NCBI RefSeq assembly: GCF_011769525.1
Contig: NZ_CP050440.1
Coordinates: 5,271,501-5,335,500, forward strand
Direction: 5' to 3'
From: Tolypothrix sp. PCC 7910
GTDB lineage: Bacteria > Cyanobacteriota > Cyanobacteriia > Cyanobacteriales > Nostocaceae
Length of the DNA stretch: 64,000 nucleotides
Shown piece after piece: positions 18,512-28,458 of this stretch. Below the pieces are notes generated by a model that saw nothing but the letters and a program-made list of their open reading frames with translations, was not told the origin of the DNA and did not search any database. The first letter of the stretch is position 1; each line of letters opens with the position of its first letter. The position numbers and the translations under genes are program-made.

Positions 18512-20332
18512 TTACTGAAGTTCAGCGATCAAGTTGAGAATTTCTCGATAATATTGGGTATTTCCTTCTTTGTAATATAGATGTGCGGATTCCTGGAAAT
18601 CTGTAATTGCTCTTTCGTAATGTCCTAGATTGCGATAAATATCAGCGCGTACAAGATAGGCTTCCGTCCAATGTGGTTGTAATTGTAAGGCTTTGTTCAG
18701 GTCTTGCAGCGCTGTTTCTAAGTCGCCTAATAGAGAATAGCTGCGGCCTCTGTTATACCAATCTTCCGCAAAGTTAGGCTCAATGGCGATCGCTTGGTTG
18801 TAATCTTCTATGGCTCCTTCATAATCTTCTAAGGCATAGCGTGCATTACCGCGATCGCTATAAAATGCGGCGGAGTCGGGATTAAATTTTAAAGCTTGGG
18901 TATAATCGGCAACTGCGCCTTCATAATCTTCCCAGGCGTAACGCAGGGAACCTCGGTTGTAATAAGCTTCGACTAATTCAGGATTGAGTTTGATAGCTTG
19001 GTTATAATCAGTCATTGCGCCTTGTTCATCCCCAACTTGGCGGCGAGCATTCCCACGATTACAATATGCTTCAGAAAAATCTGGGGCAATTTCTATGGCT
19101 TGGGTGTTATCGTTAATTGCACCTTGATAATCTTGTAAAGCCTCCCTGACGATGCCTCGACCATAGTAAGCTGTGGCTAAGTTGGCATCAAACATCAAAG
19201 CCCAATCATAATCTTTCATTGCCCCTTGATAGTCTCCTAGACTACGACGGGCAGAGGCGCGATCGCAATATCCTTCTGCTAATAAAGGGTTGAGTTGCAG
19301 TAATTTGGTGCTGTCTTGAATGGCTTCTTGGTAATCTCCCATGCGGCGGCGCACGTTGGCACGTAAGCCATAAACTAAATCTAAGGTGGGGTTTTCTTGC
19401 AATGCTTGGTTATAATCTGCGATCGCGCCTTCATAATCTCCTAAAGCACTACGCACTAAGCCCCGTTCATAGTATGCTTGCACATCATTGGGATTAAGCG
19501 CGATCGCTTGATCTAAGTCGGCAATTGCTTGCTGATATTCTTCTAAGTGAGCATAAACTAAACCGCGATTATAGTAGGCCCCAGCAAATTTCGGGTTAAC
19601 TTGGATAGCGCGGTTGTAATCAGCGATCGCCCTGGGATAATCTGTCAGAGCATAGCGGGCATTACCTCGATTATGGTAAGCTTCCGCTAAATTAGGATCT
19701 AGCTGTAATGCTTGGTCATGATCGGCAGTGGCTTGGATATACTCGCCTAATATTTGGTAAACATTACCACGATTAGTGTAGGCAGCAGCAAAGTGAGGAT
19801 TAAGCTGCAAAGCCTGATTAAAATCAGCGATCGCGCCTTCATTATCTCCTTGATCGCAACGAGCAACACCGCGATTATGGTAAGCATTAGCAATATCAAC
19901 ATTAATATATGTAGATAACTGTGGATTAATATGAATTGCTTGGTTAAAATCTGCCAATGCTGTTTCGTAATTTCCCAAAGCAAAGTAAGCCTTACCTCGG
20001 CTATGATAAGCTTCCGCCAGCTGTGGATTAATTTGTATAGCCTGATAATAATCTGCGATCGCAGTTTCGTAATCTTCTAATAAATAACGTGCGTTCGCTC
20101 GGTTACAATAAGCTTCGGCAAAAGCAGGATTAATTGCCACAGTACGATTAAAATCTGCGATCGCGCTGTGATAATCTTTGAGTTCATTGAAGAGAATAAC
20201 CCCTCGATTATAATAGGCTTCTGCATAATCGGAATTAAGTTGAATTGCTTGGGTATAATCTGCGATCGCGCCTTGATAGTCACCTTGACAATTTTTATTG
20301 AAACCCTGATTAAAAAAATTTGTAGCATCCAT
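18512..20332 (-). CDS. TPR-repeat protein
   Basis: A 606-residue protein made almost wholly of about 17 tetratricopeptide repeats with the consensus AYYNRGNARYALGDYEGAIADYNQAIQLNPxxAE, 34 residues each, starting near residue 3. No signal peptide, membrane segment or enzymatic domain is present. TPR superhelices are protein-binding scaffolds; the partner is unknown. Several repeats contain HIP1 sites in the DNA (GCGATCGC at GxIADY). The last 50 residues are less regular (HYERAITDFQESAHLYYKEG). The gene is isolated, with inverted heptamer arrays outside both ends. Confidence 0.9.
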   Translation of the reverse strand: MDATNFFNQGFNKNCQGDYQGAIADYTQAIQLNSDYAEAYYNRGVILFNELKDYHSAIADFNRTVAINPAFAEAYCNRANARYLLEDYETAIADYYQAIQINPQLAEAYHSRGKAYFALGNYETALADFNQAIHINPQLSTYINVDIANAYHNRGVARCDQGDNEGAIADFNQALQLNPHFAAAYTNRGNVYQILGEYIQATADHDQALQLDPNLAEAYHNRGNARYALTDYPRAIADYNRAIQVNPKFAGAYYNRGLVYAHLEEYQQAIADLDQAIALNPNDVQAYYERGLVRSALGDYEGAIADYNQALQENPTLDLVYGLRANVRRRMGDYQEAIQDSTKLLQLNPLLAEGYCDRASARRSLGDYQGAMKDYDWALMFDANLATAYYGRGIVREALQDYQGAINDNTQAIEIAPDFSEAYCNRGNARRQVGDEQGAMTDYNQAIKLNPELVEAYYNRGSLRYAWEDYEGAVADYTQALKFNPDSAAFYSDRGNARYALEDYEGAIEDYNQAIAIEPNFAEDWYNRGRSYSLLGDLETALQDLNKALQLQPHWTEAYLVRADIYRNLGHYERAITDFQESAHLYYKEGNTQYYREILNLIAELQ

Positions 20333-20350
20333 AATTTATATTTGTCATTT

Positions 20351-20413
20351 GGTAATTGGTAATTGGTAATGGGTCATTGGTCATTGGTCATTGGTCATTG
20401 GTCATTGGTGTTT
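20351..20413. repeat. Heptamer array (GGTCATT)n
   Basis: About nine units grading from GGTAATT to GGTCATT, upstream of the TPR gene. It is the reverse complement of the CAATGAC array downstream of the same gene. Confidence 0.9.
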
Positions 20414-20426
20414 GTTTTTGGTTATT

Positions 20427-20475
20427 CCCCAGTCCCCAATCCCTAGTCCCTAGTCCCCAGCCCCCAGCCCCCAAT
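20427..20475. repeat. Heptamer array (CCCCAGT/CCCTAGT)n
   Basis: A second STRR type built from CCCCAGT, CCCTAGT and CCCCAGC units, in the promoter region between the divergent TPR and hybrid kinase genes. Confidence 0.85.
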
Positions 20476-20538
20476 ATTGATAAACTAAACGGAGAAACTG
20501 TAGTATTTTTAAGCTATCTGCTATCCATATAAGTAGTT

Positions 20539-23500
20539 ATGAGTCAGATGCAGCGCACTGTTTTGATAGTTGATGATAACCCAGAAGATTGTGAACTGTA
20601 TCGGCAGTTTTTTTTGCAGGATCGGGAATACCAATATACTGTTGTGGTAGCAGAATTTGGGCAAACTGGTTTACAACTCTGGCAAGTTCACCAACCGGAT
20701 ATTGTGTTGCTGGATTACCGACTACCGGATATTGATGGTTTAGAATTTCTTAATCAACTGCAAGCAATTACCCGTCAGCCGTTCTTACCTGTAATTGTAG
20801 TGACAGGGCTGGGGAATGAAGCGATCGCAGTGCAGGCGATACAAGCAGGCGCACAAAATTACTTAGTCAAAGGCGGGATTACACCGGAGGAAATGCGCCT
20901 AGCTGTCAATAGCGCTATTGAAAAATTACAGTTACGCACTCAACTGCAACAGCGCATAGAAAAAGAGCGATTAATTACCCGAATTACCCAACAAATTTAT
21001 AAATCCTTAGACTTTCATGAAATTCTGCAAATCACTGTCAATGAGGTGCGGCAATTCCTCCATACGGATCGGGTAATTATTTTTCAGCTGTTCTCAGATG
21101 GTAATGGCCAAGTAGTTGCAGAAGCCGTTGGGGAACAGTGGCAATCTGTGCTGGCTTCCGCAATTTTCGATCCCTGTTTGGCTGAGGAATACATTGAACG
21201 CTATCGTCAAGGACTGCTGAACCAAGATCCCAGTGCAGTTGAAGAGTATATCGAACGCTATCGTCAGGGATTAGTAACTGCCAAAGTAGATATTTATGAT
21301 GGCACTATTGACTCCTGCCACGTGGAATTGCTATCTAGGTTCCAAGTGCGGGCAAATTTGGTAGTACCAATTTTGCACGATCGCTATTTTTGGGGGATGT
21401 TAATTGCTCATCACTGTACAGCACCCCGAAAGTGGCAACAGTTGGAGATTGATTCGCTTCAGGAATTAGCAACTCAGGTGAGTGTTGCTTTGCGACAGGC
21501 AGAAGCTTTACAGCAGGCACAAAATGAACTGGCTGAACGCAAACGAGCTGAGGCAATTGTACAAGAAAATGAAGAAAGACTGCGGGTAGCTCTAGAAGCC
21601 GCCCAGATGGGGACTTGGGATTGGAATATTCTCACAGGTGAAATTAAATGGTCTGCTAACTTAGAAGCTTTATTTGGTTTGGCACCAGGAGAGTTTGATG
21701 GGCGGTATGAAACATTTATTTCGCGCCTACACCCAGACGATCGCGATCGCGTGCTGAAAGCAATTCATGCTGCCCTGGCTACAGGTGTAGACTACAAAAT
21801 CGAATTTCGGGTGGTTTATCCTAATGGCAATATTCGTTGGGCACTCAGTCAAGGTAAAGTCTTTTACAACGAGATAGGGCAACCTGTACGCATGGCAGGT
21901 GTAGATTTAGATATTACTGAGCGCAAACACTCAGAAGCAGAAATCCAAGAAAATGCAGCTTGGTTGAAATTGGCACAAAAAGCCACAAAATCAGGACTAT
22001 GGGATTTAGATCTGACTACAGGTAAAGCAAAAATATCCAAAGAATACTGTAGGCTATTGAGGCTTGACCCAAGTATCAGAGAAATTAGGGGTGATGAGTG
22101 GTTGCAGTGGGTACATCCTGACGACTGCAGCCGCATCAGCGAGTATGTTGCTCAGATGATGCGTGAGCGACGGCAATATTATGATACAGAGTTCCGCGTC
22201 TTACATCCTGATGGCGAGCGCTGGTTGGCTGGGAGAGCGCAGGTTTTCTACGATGCAGCTGGCAATGCTGTGCGAAAAACAGGTAATGTGCAAGATATCA
22301 CAGAACGCAAACGCGCTGAGACCGAACTGCGAGAAAGCGAACGCCGCAATGCAACTTTAGCAGAAGCAGTACCAGTAGCCATTTTTCGCTTTGATACCAA
22401 TCATAACTGTATTTATGTCAACAATCGCTGGTCAGAAATTATGGGTAGACCAGCAAATACAGCATTAGGCTTGGGATGGATAGAAACCTTACACCCAGAA
22501 GACCGCGATCGCATTGTTAGGGAAGCACCACCAATATTAAAGCCAGGAGAATGCTATCAGAATGAAGCCAGGTGCGTGCGCCCAGATGGCAGCGTTGTCT
22601 GGGTGTACGCCCAGATATTACCAGAAACTGATTCTAATGGTAATGTGATTGGCAACATTGGTACCCTCACGGATATTACTGAGCGCAAGCAAGCAGAGGA
22701 GCAACTACAACTACAAGCCCAAGTTCTCGCTCAAACTCATGATAGTGTCATCTCCACCGATCTCGATGGCTATATCATTAGTTGGAATCAAGGTGCTGAA
22801 AGAGTTTTTGGTTACTCTGCCGAGGAAGCATTAGGGCAAAATATTCAGCTACTTTATCCTCAGCGCGAAATGCTCAGTGTTTTAGAAAACCAGGTGATCG
22901 CACCGCTGAAAACCAAAGGACAGCATGAAGTAGAAGTAACTGTACAGTGCAAAAATGGCGAACTCAAAGATGTACTACTCTCGCTATCCTTACTTCGCGC
23001 TCAAAATAACCGTGCTGTGGGCATGATCGGATTTTCAATGGATATCACTGCGCGCAAACGCACTCAAGCCGCTTTGCGAGAAAACGAACAACTCCTACGA
23101 CTGGCGTTATCGGGTGCTCATGCTGGCTCATGGAACTGGGATATTCAAGCAAATAAAATTAACTGGTCACCAGAAAACTATGATTTATACGGACTAGACC
23201 CTGCCAAGAGTCCAGTACAGTATGAAGATTGGTACAATGCTCTGCACCCTGATGACAAAGAAGCAGCTAATGGTGAAGTCATCCGAGTTGTAGAGCAAAG
23301 GCTGCCAGAATTGAACACCGAATTCCGCATCGTTCATCCACAACGGGGTGTTTGCTGGTTGTTAGCTCTAGGTCGCGTTACATTTGACAATCACGGTGAA
23401 CCTATCCGTGTGAGTGGGATTAATCTCGATATTAGCGATCGCAAACGCGCCGAGGAAGAACTGCGTCAAAGTGAAGAATTTAACCAACGGATGCTAGCCA

Positions 23501-25389
23501 GCAGTAACGACTGTATCAAAGTCCTAGACTTAGATGGTAGACTTTTATACATAAATCCTGGTGGCATCTGTCTGTTAGAAATCGATGACCTCACACCACT
23601 ACTCCACACAGAATGGCGCTGTTTCTGGGAAGGAGAAATGAGGCAAGAAGCAGAAAATGCGATCGCCAAAGCTAAAGCTGGGGAATTAGCGAGATTTCAA
23701 GGTTATTGCCCCACTGCTAAAGGTACCCCGAAATGGTGGGATGTGGCGGTTACTCCCATCCGCAATCTAGCAGGGCAAGTAATACAACTGTTATGTATCT
23801 CCCGGGATATAACTGAGTACAAACAAGCTGAGGAAACTATCCGCCAAAGTGAAGCACGTTACCGCTACTTAGCAGAAGCTATTCCCCACCTTGTCTGGAC
23901 TTGTGATGCCAATGGCAATTGTGATTATGTTAACCAGAGATTATGTGAATATACTGGGTTAAAATTTGAGCAAGCTTTGGGGCTTGGTTGGCTATCAGCC
24001 ATACATCCAGAGGATATGCAAGAATCCCATGACTTATGGCAAAATGCTGTCAAAAATAGTACTTTCTATAAACATGAATATCGCTTCCGCCGTAACTCAG
24101 ATGGTAGCTATCGTTGGCATTTAATTTTGGGCTTACCACTAAAAGATGAACAAGAACGGGTGATGAAATGGTTTGGCACCTGTACAGACATTCACGATCA
24201 AAAAGAATTGGAAATTGAACGCGATCGCATTTTGCAATTAGAACAAGTCGCCCGCAATGAAGCTGAAAGAGCCAACCGCATTAAAGATGAGTTCTTAGCA
24301 ATTCTCTCCCATGAATTGCGTTCCCCCCTTAACCCCATTCTCGGCTGGACAAAACTGCTGCAAAGTCGCAGGCTAGATGACAAGAAAACAGCGGAAGCCT
24401 TAGCCACAATTGAACGTAACGCCAAGTTGCAAACCCAACTCATTGATGACTTATTAGATATTGCCAGGATTCTGCGGGGTAAACTCAGCTTAAACGCCGA
24501 CAACGTGAATTTAACATTTGTGATTGAAGCTGCCATTGATACCGTCAGAACAGCCGCAGTCGCCAAATCAATTCTGATTCATCCCGAGTTACGCAATATC
24601 TGTCAGGTATCTGGCGATGCTGTAAGGCTTCAGCAAGTGTTGTGGAATTTGCTTTCCAACGCCATCAAATTTACACCCAACGGCGGAAGGGTAGACATCA
24701 TATTAGAACGGGTAAGAAATCAAGCCCAGATTACCGTTACCGACACAGGTAAAGGCATCAACCCCGATTTTCTCCCCTACATATTTGAATCTTTCCGCCA
24801 AGAAGATGTCTCAATTACCCGCAAATATGGCGGATTAGGCTTAGGGCTAGCAATTGTGCGCCACATCATTGAAGCCCACGGAGGTACAGTAGGCGTTTAC
24901 AGCCCCGGTGAAGGACAAGGAAGCACTTTCACTGTCAGTTTACCCCTACTCAACATTGAACCTGAGAGCGATCGCACCGAAGATTTATCACCAGATGAAC
25001 TCAATCTTGCAGGTATCAGAATTTTAACCATCGATGATGAACCAGACAGCCGAGATTTCCTCACCGTCTTGCTAGATTATTACGGTGCAGAAGTATTGAC
25101 AGTTGCCACCAGTGACGAATTTTTAGCCGCCCTAGAATCATTTAGGCCAGATGTCTTGGTAAGTGACATAGGTATGCCCGAAGTTGATGGTTATACGCTA
25201 ATGAAACAAGTGCGTTCCCTCCCACCAGAACGCGGCGGACAAACTCCTGCGATCGCCCTTACAGCTTATGCTGGAGAAATCAATCAACAACAAGCTTTAG
25301 CCGCCGGATTTCAAAAGCATTTATCTAAACCAATAGACCCAGATTTATTAGTACAAGCAGTTGCACAACTAGTACAAATTCGTAATTAA
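20539..25389 (+). CDS. Hybrid histidine kinase: REC-GAF-PAS x7-HisKA-HATPase-REC
   Basis: A 1616-residue soluble hybrid kinase. REC1 (1-125) has acceptor D59 in LLDYRLPD. The GAF domain (about 155-325) resembles cyanobacteriochromes: FQVRANLVVPIL and LIAHHC, a DPCL motif (Cys213) like the DXCF motif, and CH at 260-261 at the canonical bilin-attachment place. Seven PAS/PAC units follow (about 340-1235), most ending DITERK. HisKA has H1258 in LSHELRSPLNP; the ATPase domain ends GLGLGLAIV. REC2 has D1543 in VSDIGMPE. The two receivers suggest a phosphorelay with input from a response-regulator-like N-terminus. It could be a light sensor, but chromophore binding is inference. The GAF domain carries a 19-residue internal duplication. 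Confidence 0.9.
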   Translation: MSQMQRTVLIVDDNPEDCELYRQFFLQDREYQYTVVVAEFGQTGLQLWQVHQPDIVLLDYRLPDIDGLEFLNQLQAITRQPFLPVIVVTGLGNEAIAVQAIQAGAQNYLVKGGITPEEMRLAVNSAIEKLQLRTQLQQRIEKERLITRITQQIYKSLDFHEILQITVNEVRQFLHTDRVIIFQLFSDGNGQVVAEAVGEQWQSVLASAIFDPCLAEEYIERYRQGLLNQDPSAVEEYIERYRQGLVTAKVDIYDGTIDSCHVELLSRFQVRANLVVPILHDRYFWGMLIAHHCTAPRKWQQLEIDSLQELATQVSVALRQAEALQQAQNELAERKRAEAIVQENEERLRVALEAAQMGTWDWNILTGEIKWSANLEALFGLAPGEFDGRYETFISRLHPDDRDRVLKAIHAALATGVDYKIEFRVVYPNGNIRWALSQGKVFYNEIGQPVRMAGVDLDITERKHSEAEIQENAAWLKLAQKATKSGLWDLDLTTGKAKISKEYCRLLRLDPSIREIRGDEWLQWVHPDDCSRISEYVAQMMRERRQYYDTEFRVLHPDGERWLAGRAQVFYDAAGNAVRKTGNVQDITERKRAETELRESERRNATLAEAVPVAIFRFDTNHNCIYVNNRWSEIMGRPANTALGLGWIETLHPEDRDRIVREAPPILKPGECYQNEARCVRPDGSVVWVYAQILPETDSNGNVIGNIGTLTDITERKQAEEQLQLQAQVLAQTHDSVISTDLDGYIISWNQGAERVFGYSAEEALGQNIQLLYPQREMLSVLENQVIAPLKTKGQHEVEVTVQCKNGELKDVLLSLSLLRAQNNRAVGMIGFSMDITARKRTQAALRENEQLLRLALSGAHAGSWNWDIQANKINWSPENYDLYGLDPAKSPVQYEDWYNALHPDDKEAANGEVIRVVEQRLPELNTEFRIVHPQRGVCWLLALGRVTFDNHGEPIRVSGINLDISDRKRAEEELRQSEEFNQRMLASSNDCIKVLDLDGRLLYINPGGICLLEIDDLTPLLHTEWRCFWEGEMRQEAENAIAKAKAGELARFQGYCPTAKGTPKWWDVAVTPIRNLAGQVIQLLCISRDITEYKQAEETIRQSEARYRYLAEAIPHLVWTCDANGNCDYVNQRLCEYTGLKFEQALGLGWLSAIHPEDMQESHDLWQNAVKNSTFYKHEYRFRRNSDGSYRWHLILGLPLKDEQERVMKWFGTCTDIHDQKELEIERDRILQLEQVARNEAERANRIKDEFLAILSHELRSPLNPILGWTKLLQSRRLDDKKTAEALATIERNAKLQTQLIDDLLDIARILRGKLSLNADNVNLTFVIEAAIDTVRTAAVAKSILIHPELRNICQVSGDAVRLQQVLWNLLSNAIKFTPNGGRVDIILERVRNQAQITVTDTGKGINPDFLPYIFESFRQEDVSITRKYGGLGLGLAIVRHIIEAHGGTVGVYSPGEGQGSTFTVSLPLLNIEPESDRTEDLSPDELNLAGIRILTIDDEPDSRDFLTVLLDYYGAEVLTVATSDEFLAALESFRPDVLVSDIGMPEVDGYTLMKQVRSLPPERGGQTPAIALTAYAGEINQQQALAAGFQKHLSKPIDPDLLVQAVAQLVQIRN

Positions 25390-25414
25390 GGAATCAGAAT
25401 TCCTTTATGCTTAA

Positions 25415-25443
25415 TGGGCATGGGGCATTGGGCATTGGGCATT
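25415..25443. repeat. Heptamer array (TTGGGCA)n
   Basis: About four units of tgggca(t/tt) just after the hybrid kinase gene. Confidence 0.75.
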
Positions 25444-25449
25444 AATTTT

Positions 25450-25497
25450 AAAAAACCCACGTACTTGCGTTTACCGGAATTGCTGCAAGTGCGTGGG
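25450..25497 (-). terminator. Strong hairpin between convergent genes
   Basis: CCCACGTACTTGC (25456-25468) pairs with GCAAGTGCGTGGG (25485-25497) over 13 bp with one wobble, loop 16 nt. On the - strand it is followed by TTTTTTAAAATT, so it can terminate leftward transcription arriving from ylqD. On the + strand no T run follows, but it may still protect the kinase mRNA 3' end. Confidence 0.55.
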
Positions 25498-25615
25498 CTG
25501 AAAATACAACTAGTAAATAATGTTAGTAGATGCTTAGATTTGAGCCATTAGTCATAGGTTATTAAGCAATTGCCAGAAGAGCATTAACAAATGACAAATG
25601 GCAGACAAATTTTTA

Positions 25616-25713
25616 TACCAAGTTGAAAAAAGAATGCGACAGATTGTAGGGGCAAGGCAATGCCTGGCACTCTGGAATATATTGATGTGTCGCAAACATT
25701 ATTTGAATTGGTA
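25616..25713. mobile_element. Small MITE, TACCAA family, copy 1
   Basis: The left end TACCAAGTTGAAAAAAGAATG...GCGACA matches the reverse complement of the right end TACCAATTCAAATAATG...GCGACA. The interior contains gtaggggcaaggcaatgcc. The right end touches the ylqD stop codon. The same family lies at 35381-35515. Confidence 0.6.
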
Positions 25714-26166
25714 TTAGATATCTCCCCGAATTTCTTCTACAATGCCATCGCGAATCACGATTTCAACTTGGGTTTTGCTGATTAGGTTATCGCCTGGTTC
25801 GATGCGGAAAAAGCCTTCCATTTGGAATTGGTTGACTTCCTGATCTAATTCCAAATACTGCACTTGCTGGAGATTTTGCAGGAATTGGTTTTTCTGTTCT
25901 AGCAGTTCGCTTTTCTTTTGATTGACTTGCAGCTGAATATTGTCAATCTGTTGCAGAGTTTGGGGGCCTGGGGGTTGTAAACTTTGCTTTTGAATGGCAG
26001 TAATCGCTCTTTGTCCTTCAATGTCTAGTTGCTGCAATTGCTGATCAGTTTGGTTGATCTGCGCTTGCAATTGCTGTTGTACTTCCTCTTTCCACAGAGG
26101 AGTAACAATGACTTTGACATTCACGACCCGTTTCAGAAGCAATTGTTGGGGTTTGGAAGCATCCAT
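25714..26166 (-). CDS. YlqD family protein
   Basis: A 150-residue protein with a conserved N-terminus (LLLKRVVNVKVIVTPLWKEE), a central Gln-rich coiled coil (about residues 30-115) and a small beta-rich end (FRIEPGDNLISKTQVEIVIRDGIVEEIRGDI in the DNA order; key residues PGDNL and IRDG). This is the layout of YlqD proteins, whose role is unknown; in Bacillus ylqD lies among ribosome and RNA maturation genes. It follows the acyl-ACP synthetase gene by 39 nt on the same strand and is probably co-transcribed. A MITE ends exactly at its stop codon. Confidence 0.75.
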   Translation of the reverse strand: MDASKPQQLLLKRVVNVKVIVTPLWKEEVQQQLQAQINQTDQQLQQLDIEGQRAITAIQKQSLQPPGPQTLQQIDNIQLQVNQKKSELLEQKNQFLQNLQQVQYLELDQEVNQFQMEGFFRIEPGDNLISKTQVEIVIRDGIVEEIRGDI

Positions 26167-26205
26167 AAAGTTTCGCGTTCACTCTATATTTTGTAAGTGG
26201 AATTA

Positions 26206-28182
26206 TCAAGCAAACATGGCGTTAACAATATCGCGATAGCGTTCTATGACGACATGTCGCCGGATTTTTAGTGTTTGTGTCATTAAACCATTTTCAATAG
26301 AAAACGGCTCTGGAATGAGCTTAAATGGGCCAATGCGGTCATCTGCTCTATAGCCTGGACGATTTTGCACTTCCCGATTCAATTCCTTCCGAAATAATTC
26401 CTGGATTATTTTACTCTCCAGGTCTATTTTTTGACTGGCTGAGGCGGTAACATCTTCATTTGGTGTACTCAAATCGATATTTTGAGTTTCTGCCCATTTT
26501 ACTAATGCTTCCAAATTGGGGACAATCAATGCACCAAGGCTACGCTGATCTTGACCAACTAGCATAATCTGATCGATGTAGGGCGATCGCAAACACGCGT
26601 CTTCGATTGGCTGCGGCTCGATATTTTCCCCATTAGTTAAGACAATCGTATCTTTTGCTCTGCCAGTCAGCACTAAGTCATTTTGTGGTGTTAACCAACC
26701 CAAATCGCCGCTATCAAACCAACCTTCAGCGTCAATGGCTTTCGCTGTTGCTTCGGGATTTTGGTAATAGCCTTGCATAATTTGCGGCCCCTTCAATAAC
26801 ACCAAGCCTCGCTCACCTATTTGTAAAGGTTTGCGAGTCTCTGGATCTACAATTTTAGTTTCTGTAGCGGGTAATGTCTGACCGGATGAACCGCGGACAT
26901 TATGCCAAGGGCGACGCACATTAGTTACAGGAGATGTTTCGGTTAAGCCATAGCCTTGCAAAATTTCTACACCAATAATTTCAAAAAACATATCTATGTG
27001 CTTGGGAAGTGCGCCACCACCGCTAATAACTTGCTTGATTCGCCCTCCTGTTGCCTCCCGGACTTTACCATAAACTAGCCGTTCTCCCAAGGCATGGAGC
27101 GGAAATAAAGCCGCAGCTTGGATTTTAGCGGTTAATCGCTCGATTGCTGAGGATTCGAGATGCTCTAAACTAACTCCCTCAGCAATACGCTTGGCTTTAA
27201 TATAGCGATCGCTCTTTTCAAAGAAAAAGTTGATCAAGCGTTGCTTATTAGCTGGTTGTTCGCGAAATTGTTTTTGCGCTCCTTCATAAATTGATTCCCA
27301 TAGGCGAGGTACAGCTACCATAAAATGGGGTTTGCGGTTTTTTAAATCGTTTTTGACGGCACGCAAGTTAGTATAAATTTGAGTACAACCCTGAGACAGT
27401 AAGAAATACTCTACGGTTCTTTCATAGCTATGCCAACTCGGAAGAATACTCAAAGCCACATCACCGATGTGGGGCTGCACTACGGTACCCATAGTTGTGA
27501 TTTGATGAATTAAATTGCTATGAGCCAGCATCACACCCTTGGGTTTGCCTGTAGTACCGGAAGTATAAATGAGTGTTGCTAAGTTGTCTTGATTGTACTC
27601 AACTGGTTGCAAAGCATTGTTAGCACCAATTTCTATCACTTGCGAAAAATTGAGGATTTTCAGGCTATCCTCTGGTGCTGCTTCTTCGGAAAGCAAAATC
27701 ACGAATTGCACGGGTAAATCGTTGAGGCGATCGCGCAATTTTTGCAGCGTCTTTAAATCTTCTAGTACTAGCCCTGTACTACCGCTATTAGCAATAATGA
27801 ATAGTAATTCTTCCTTTTCGGCTTGGGAACTCCGCACCGCATCCACAGCGCCAGCCGTCATAATTCCTTGATCGGCGATAAACCACCTGGGACTATTATC
27901 AGCAATCAACGAAAGGCGATCGCCTGCTTTGACTCCTAAAACCTGTAACCCAGCCGCAAATTTTTGAATTTGTTCTGCTAACTGAGTGTAAGTAATCACT
28001 ACCTCTGGTTTCGCATGGGGGTTGTGCAGCGCCACTGTATTCCCAAATGACTTGGCTGCTAAGGGCCAAATTTCTGGGATTGCATTGATATTGGTGTAAT
28101 CTTGTAACCGCTTTAATGCTAAACGTTCTTGCTCACTAATATTAGATAAATAAATTGCCGCAGATTGTTTTTTTGACATCAC
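26206..28182 (-). CDS. aas: Acyl-ACP synthetase / long-chain acyl-CoA synthetase
   Basis: A 658-residue AMP-forming ligase. The P-loop LIYTSGTTGKPKGVM lies near residue 205; GYGLTETSP and WFDSGDLGW are the A5 and A7 motifs, and LTGRAKDTIVLTNGENIEPQ is the A8 motif. In cyanobacteria the single enzyme of this type (Synechocystis slr1609 type) activates free fatty acids with ATP to acyl-ACP, recycling those released from membrane lipids. No membrane helix is obvious; association with membranes is peripheral. It heads a short unit with ylqD 39 nt downstream, and is divergent from a small peptide gene across about 275 bp. Confidence 0.9.
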   Translation of the reverse strand: MMSKKQSAAIYLSNISEQERLALKRLQDYTNINAIPEIWPLAAKSFGNTVALHNPHAKPEVVITYTQLAEQIQKFAAGLQVLGVKAGDRLSLIADNSPRWFIADQGIMTAGAVDAVRSSQAEKEELLFIIANSGSTGLVLEDLKTLQKLRDRLNDLPVQFVILLSEEAAPEDSLKILNFSQVIEIGANNALQPVEYNQDNLATLIYTSGTTGKPKGVMLAHSNLIHQITTMGTVVQPHIGDVALSILPSWHSYERTVEYFLLSQGCTQIYTNLRAVKNDLKNRKPHFMVAVPRLWESIYEGAQKQFREQPANKQRLINFFFEKSDRYIKAKRIAEGVSLEHLESSAIERLTAKIQAAALFPLHALGERLVYGKVREATGGRIKQVISGGGALPKHIDMFFEIIGVEILQGYGLTETSPVTNVRRPWHNVRGSSGQTLPATETKIVDPETRKPLQIGERGLVLLKGPQIMQGYYQNPEATAKAIDAEGWFDSGDLGWLTPQNDLVLTGRAKDTIVLTNGENIEPQPIEDACLRSPYIDQIMLVGQDQRSLGALIVPNLEALVKWAETQNIDLSTPNEDVTASASQKIDLESKIIQELFRKELNREVQNRPGYRADDRIGPFKLIPEPFSIENGLMTQTLKIRRHVVIERYRDIVNAMFA

Positions 28183-28352
28183 ACATTACCTAAATACTAA
28201 ATTTGCTGTTTTTCGAGATGATTTCGCTATTGTGTTGCAATAAATGTCTTTAATATACACAATGCTTTCCGCGTCCACATTTTCGGAAAGTTCTGGCTTC
28301 CATTTACAAATATTTATGGTAAGATTCACTTATATAGACTTAAAGCAATGGC

Positions 28353-28377
28353 TGTCATTACATTAATTGTAATGACA
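28353..28377. promoter_or_regulatory. Perfect 25-bp operator-like palindrome
   Basis: TGTCATTACA and TGTAATGACA are exact inverted repeats around TTAAT. The site lies between the divergent acyl-ACP synthetase gene and the first small peptide gene, about 85 nt before the latter's possible start. It looks like the binding site of a dimeric repressor, but no regulator is identified. Confidence 0.45.
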
Positions 28378-28458
28378 TCAACATTTGCTGACAGTAGATC
28401 AAAGCGACCACCTATTTACACAGGGGGGTGATTACCTATAGTTGTACAGGATGCTGCA

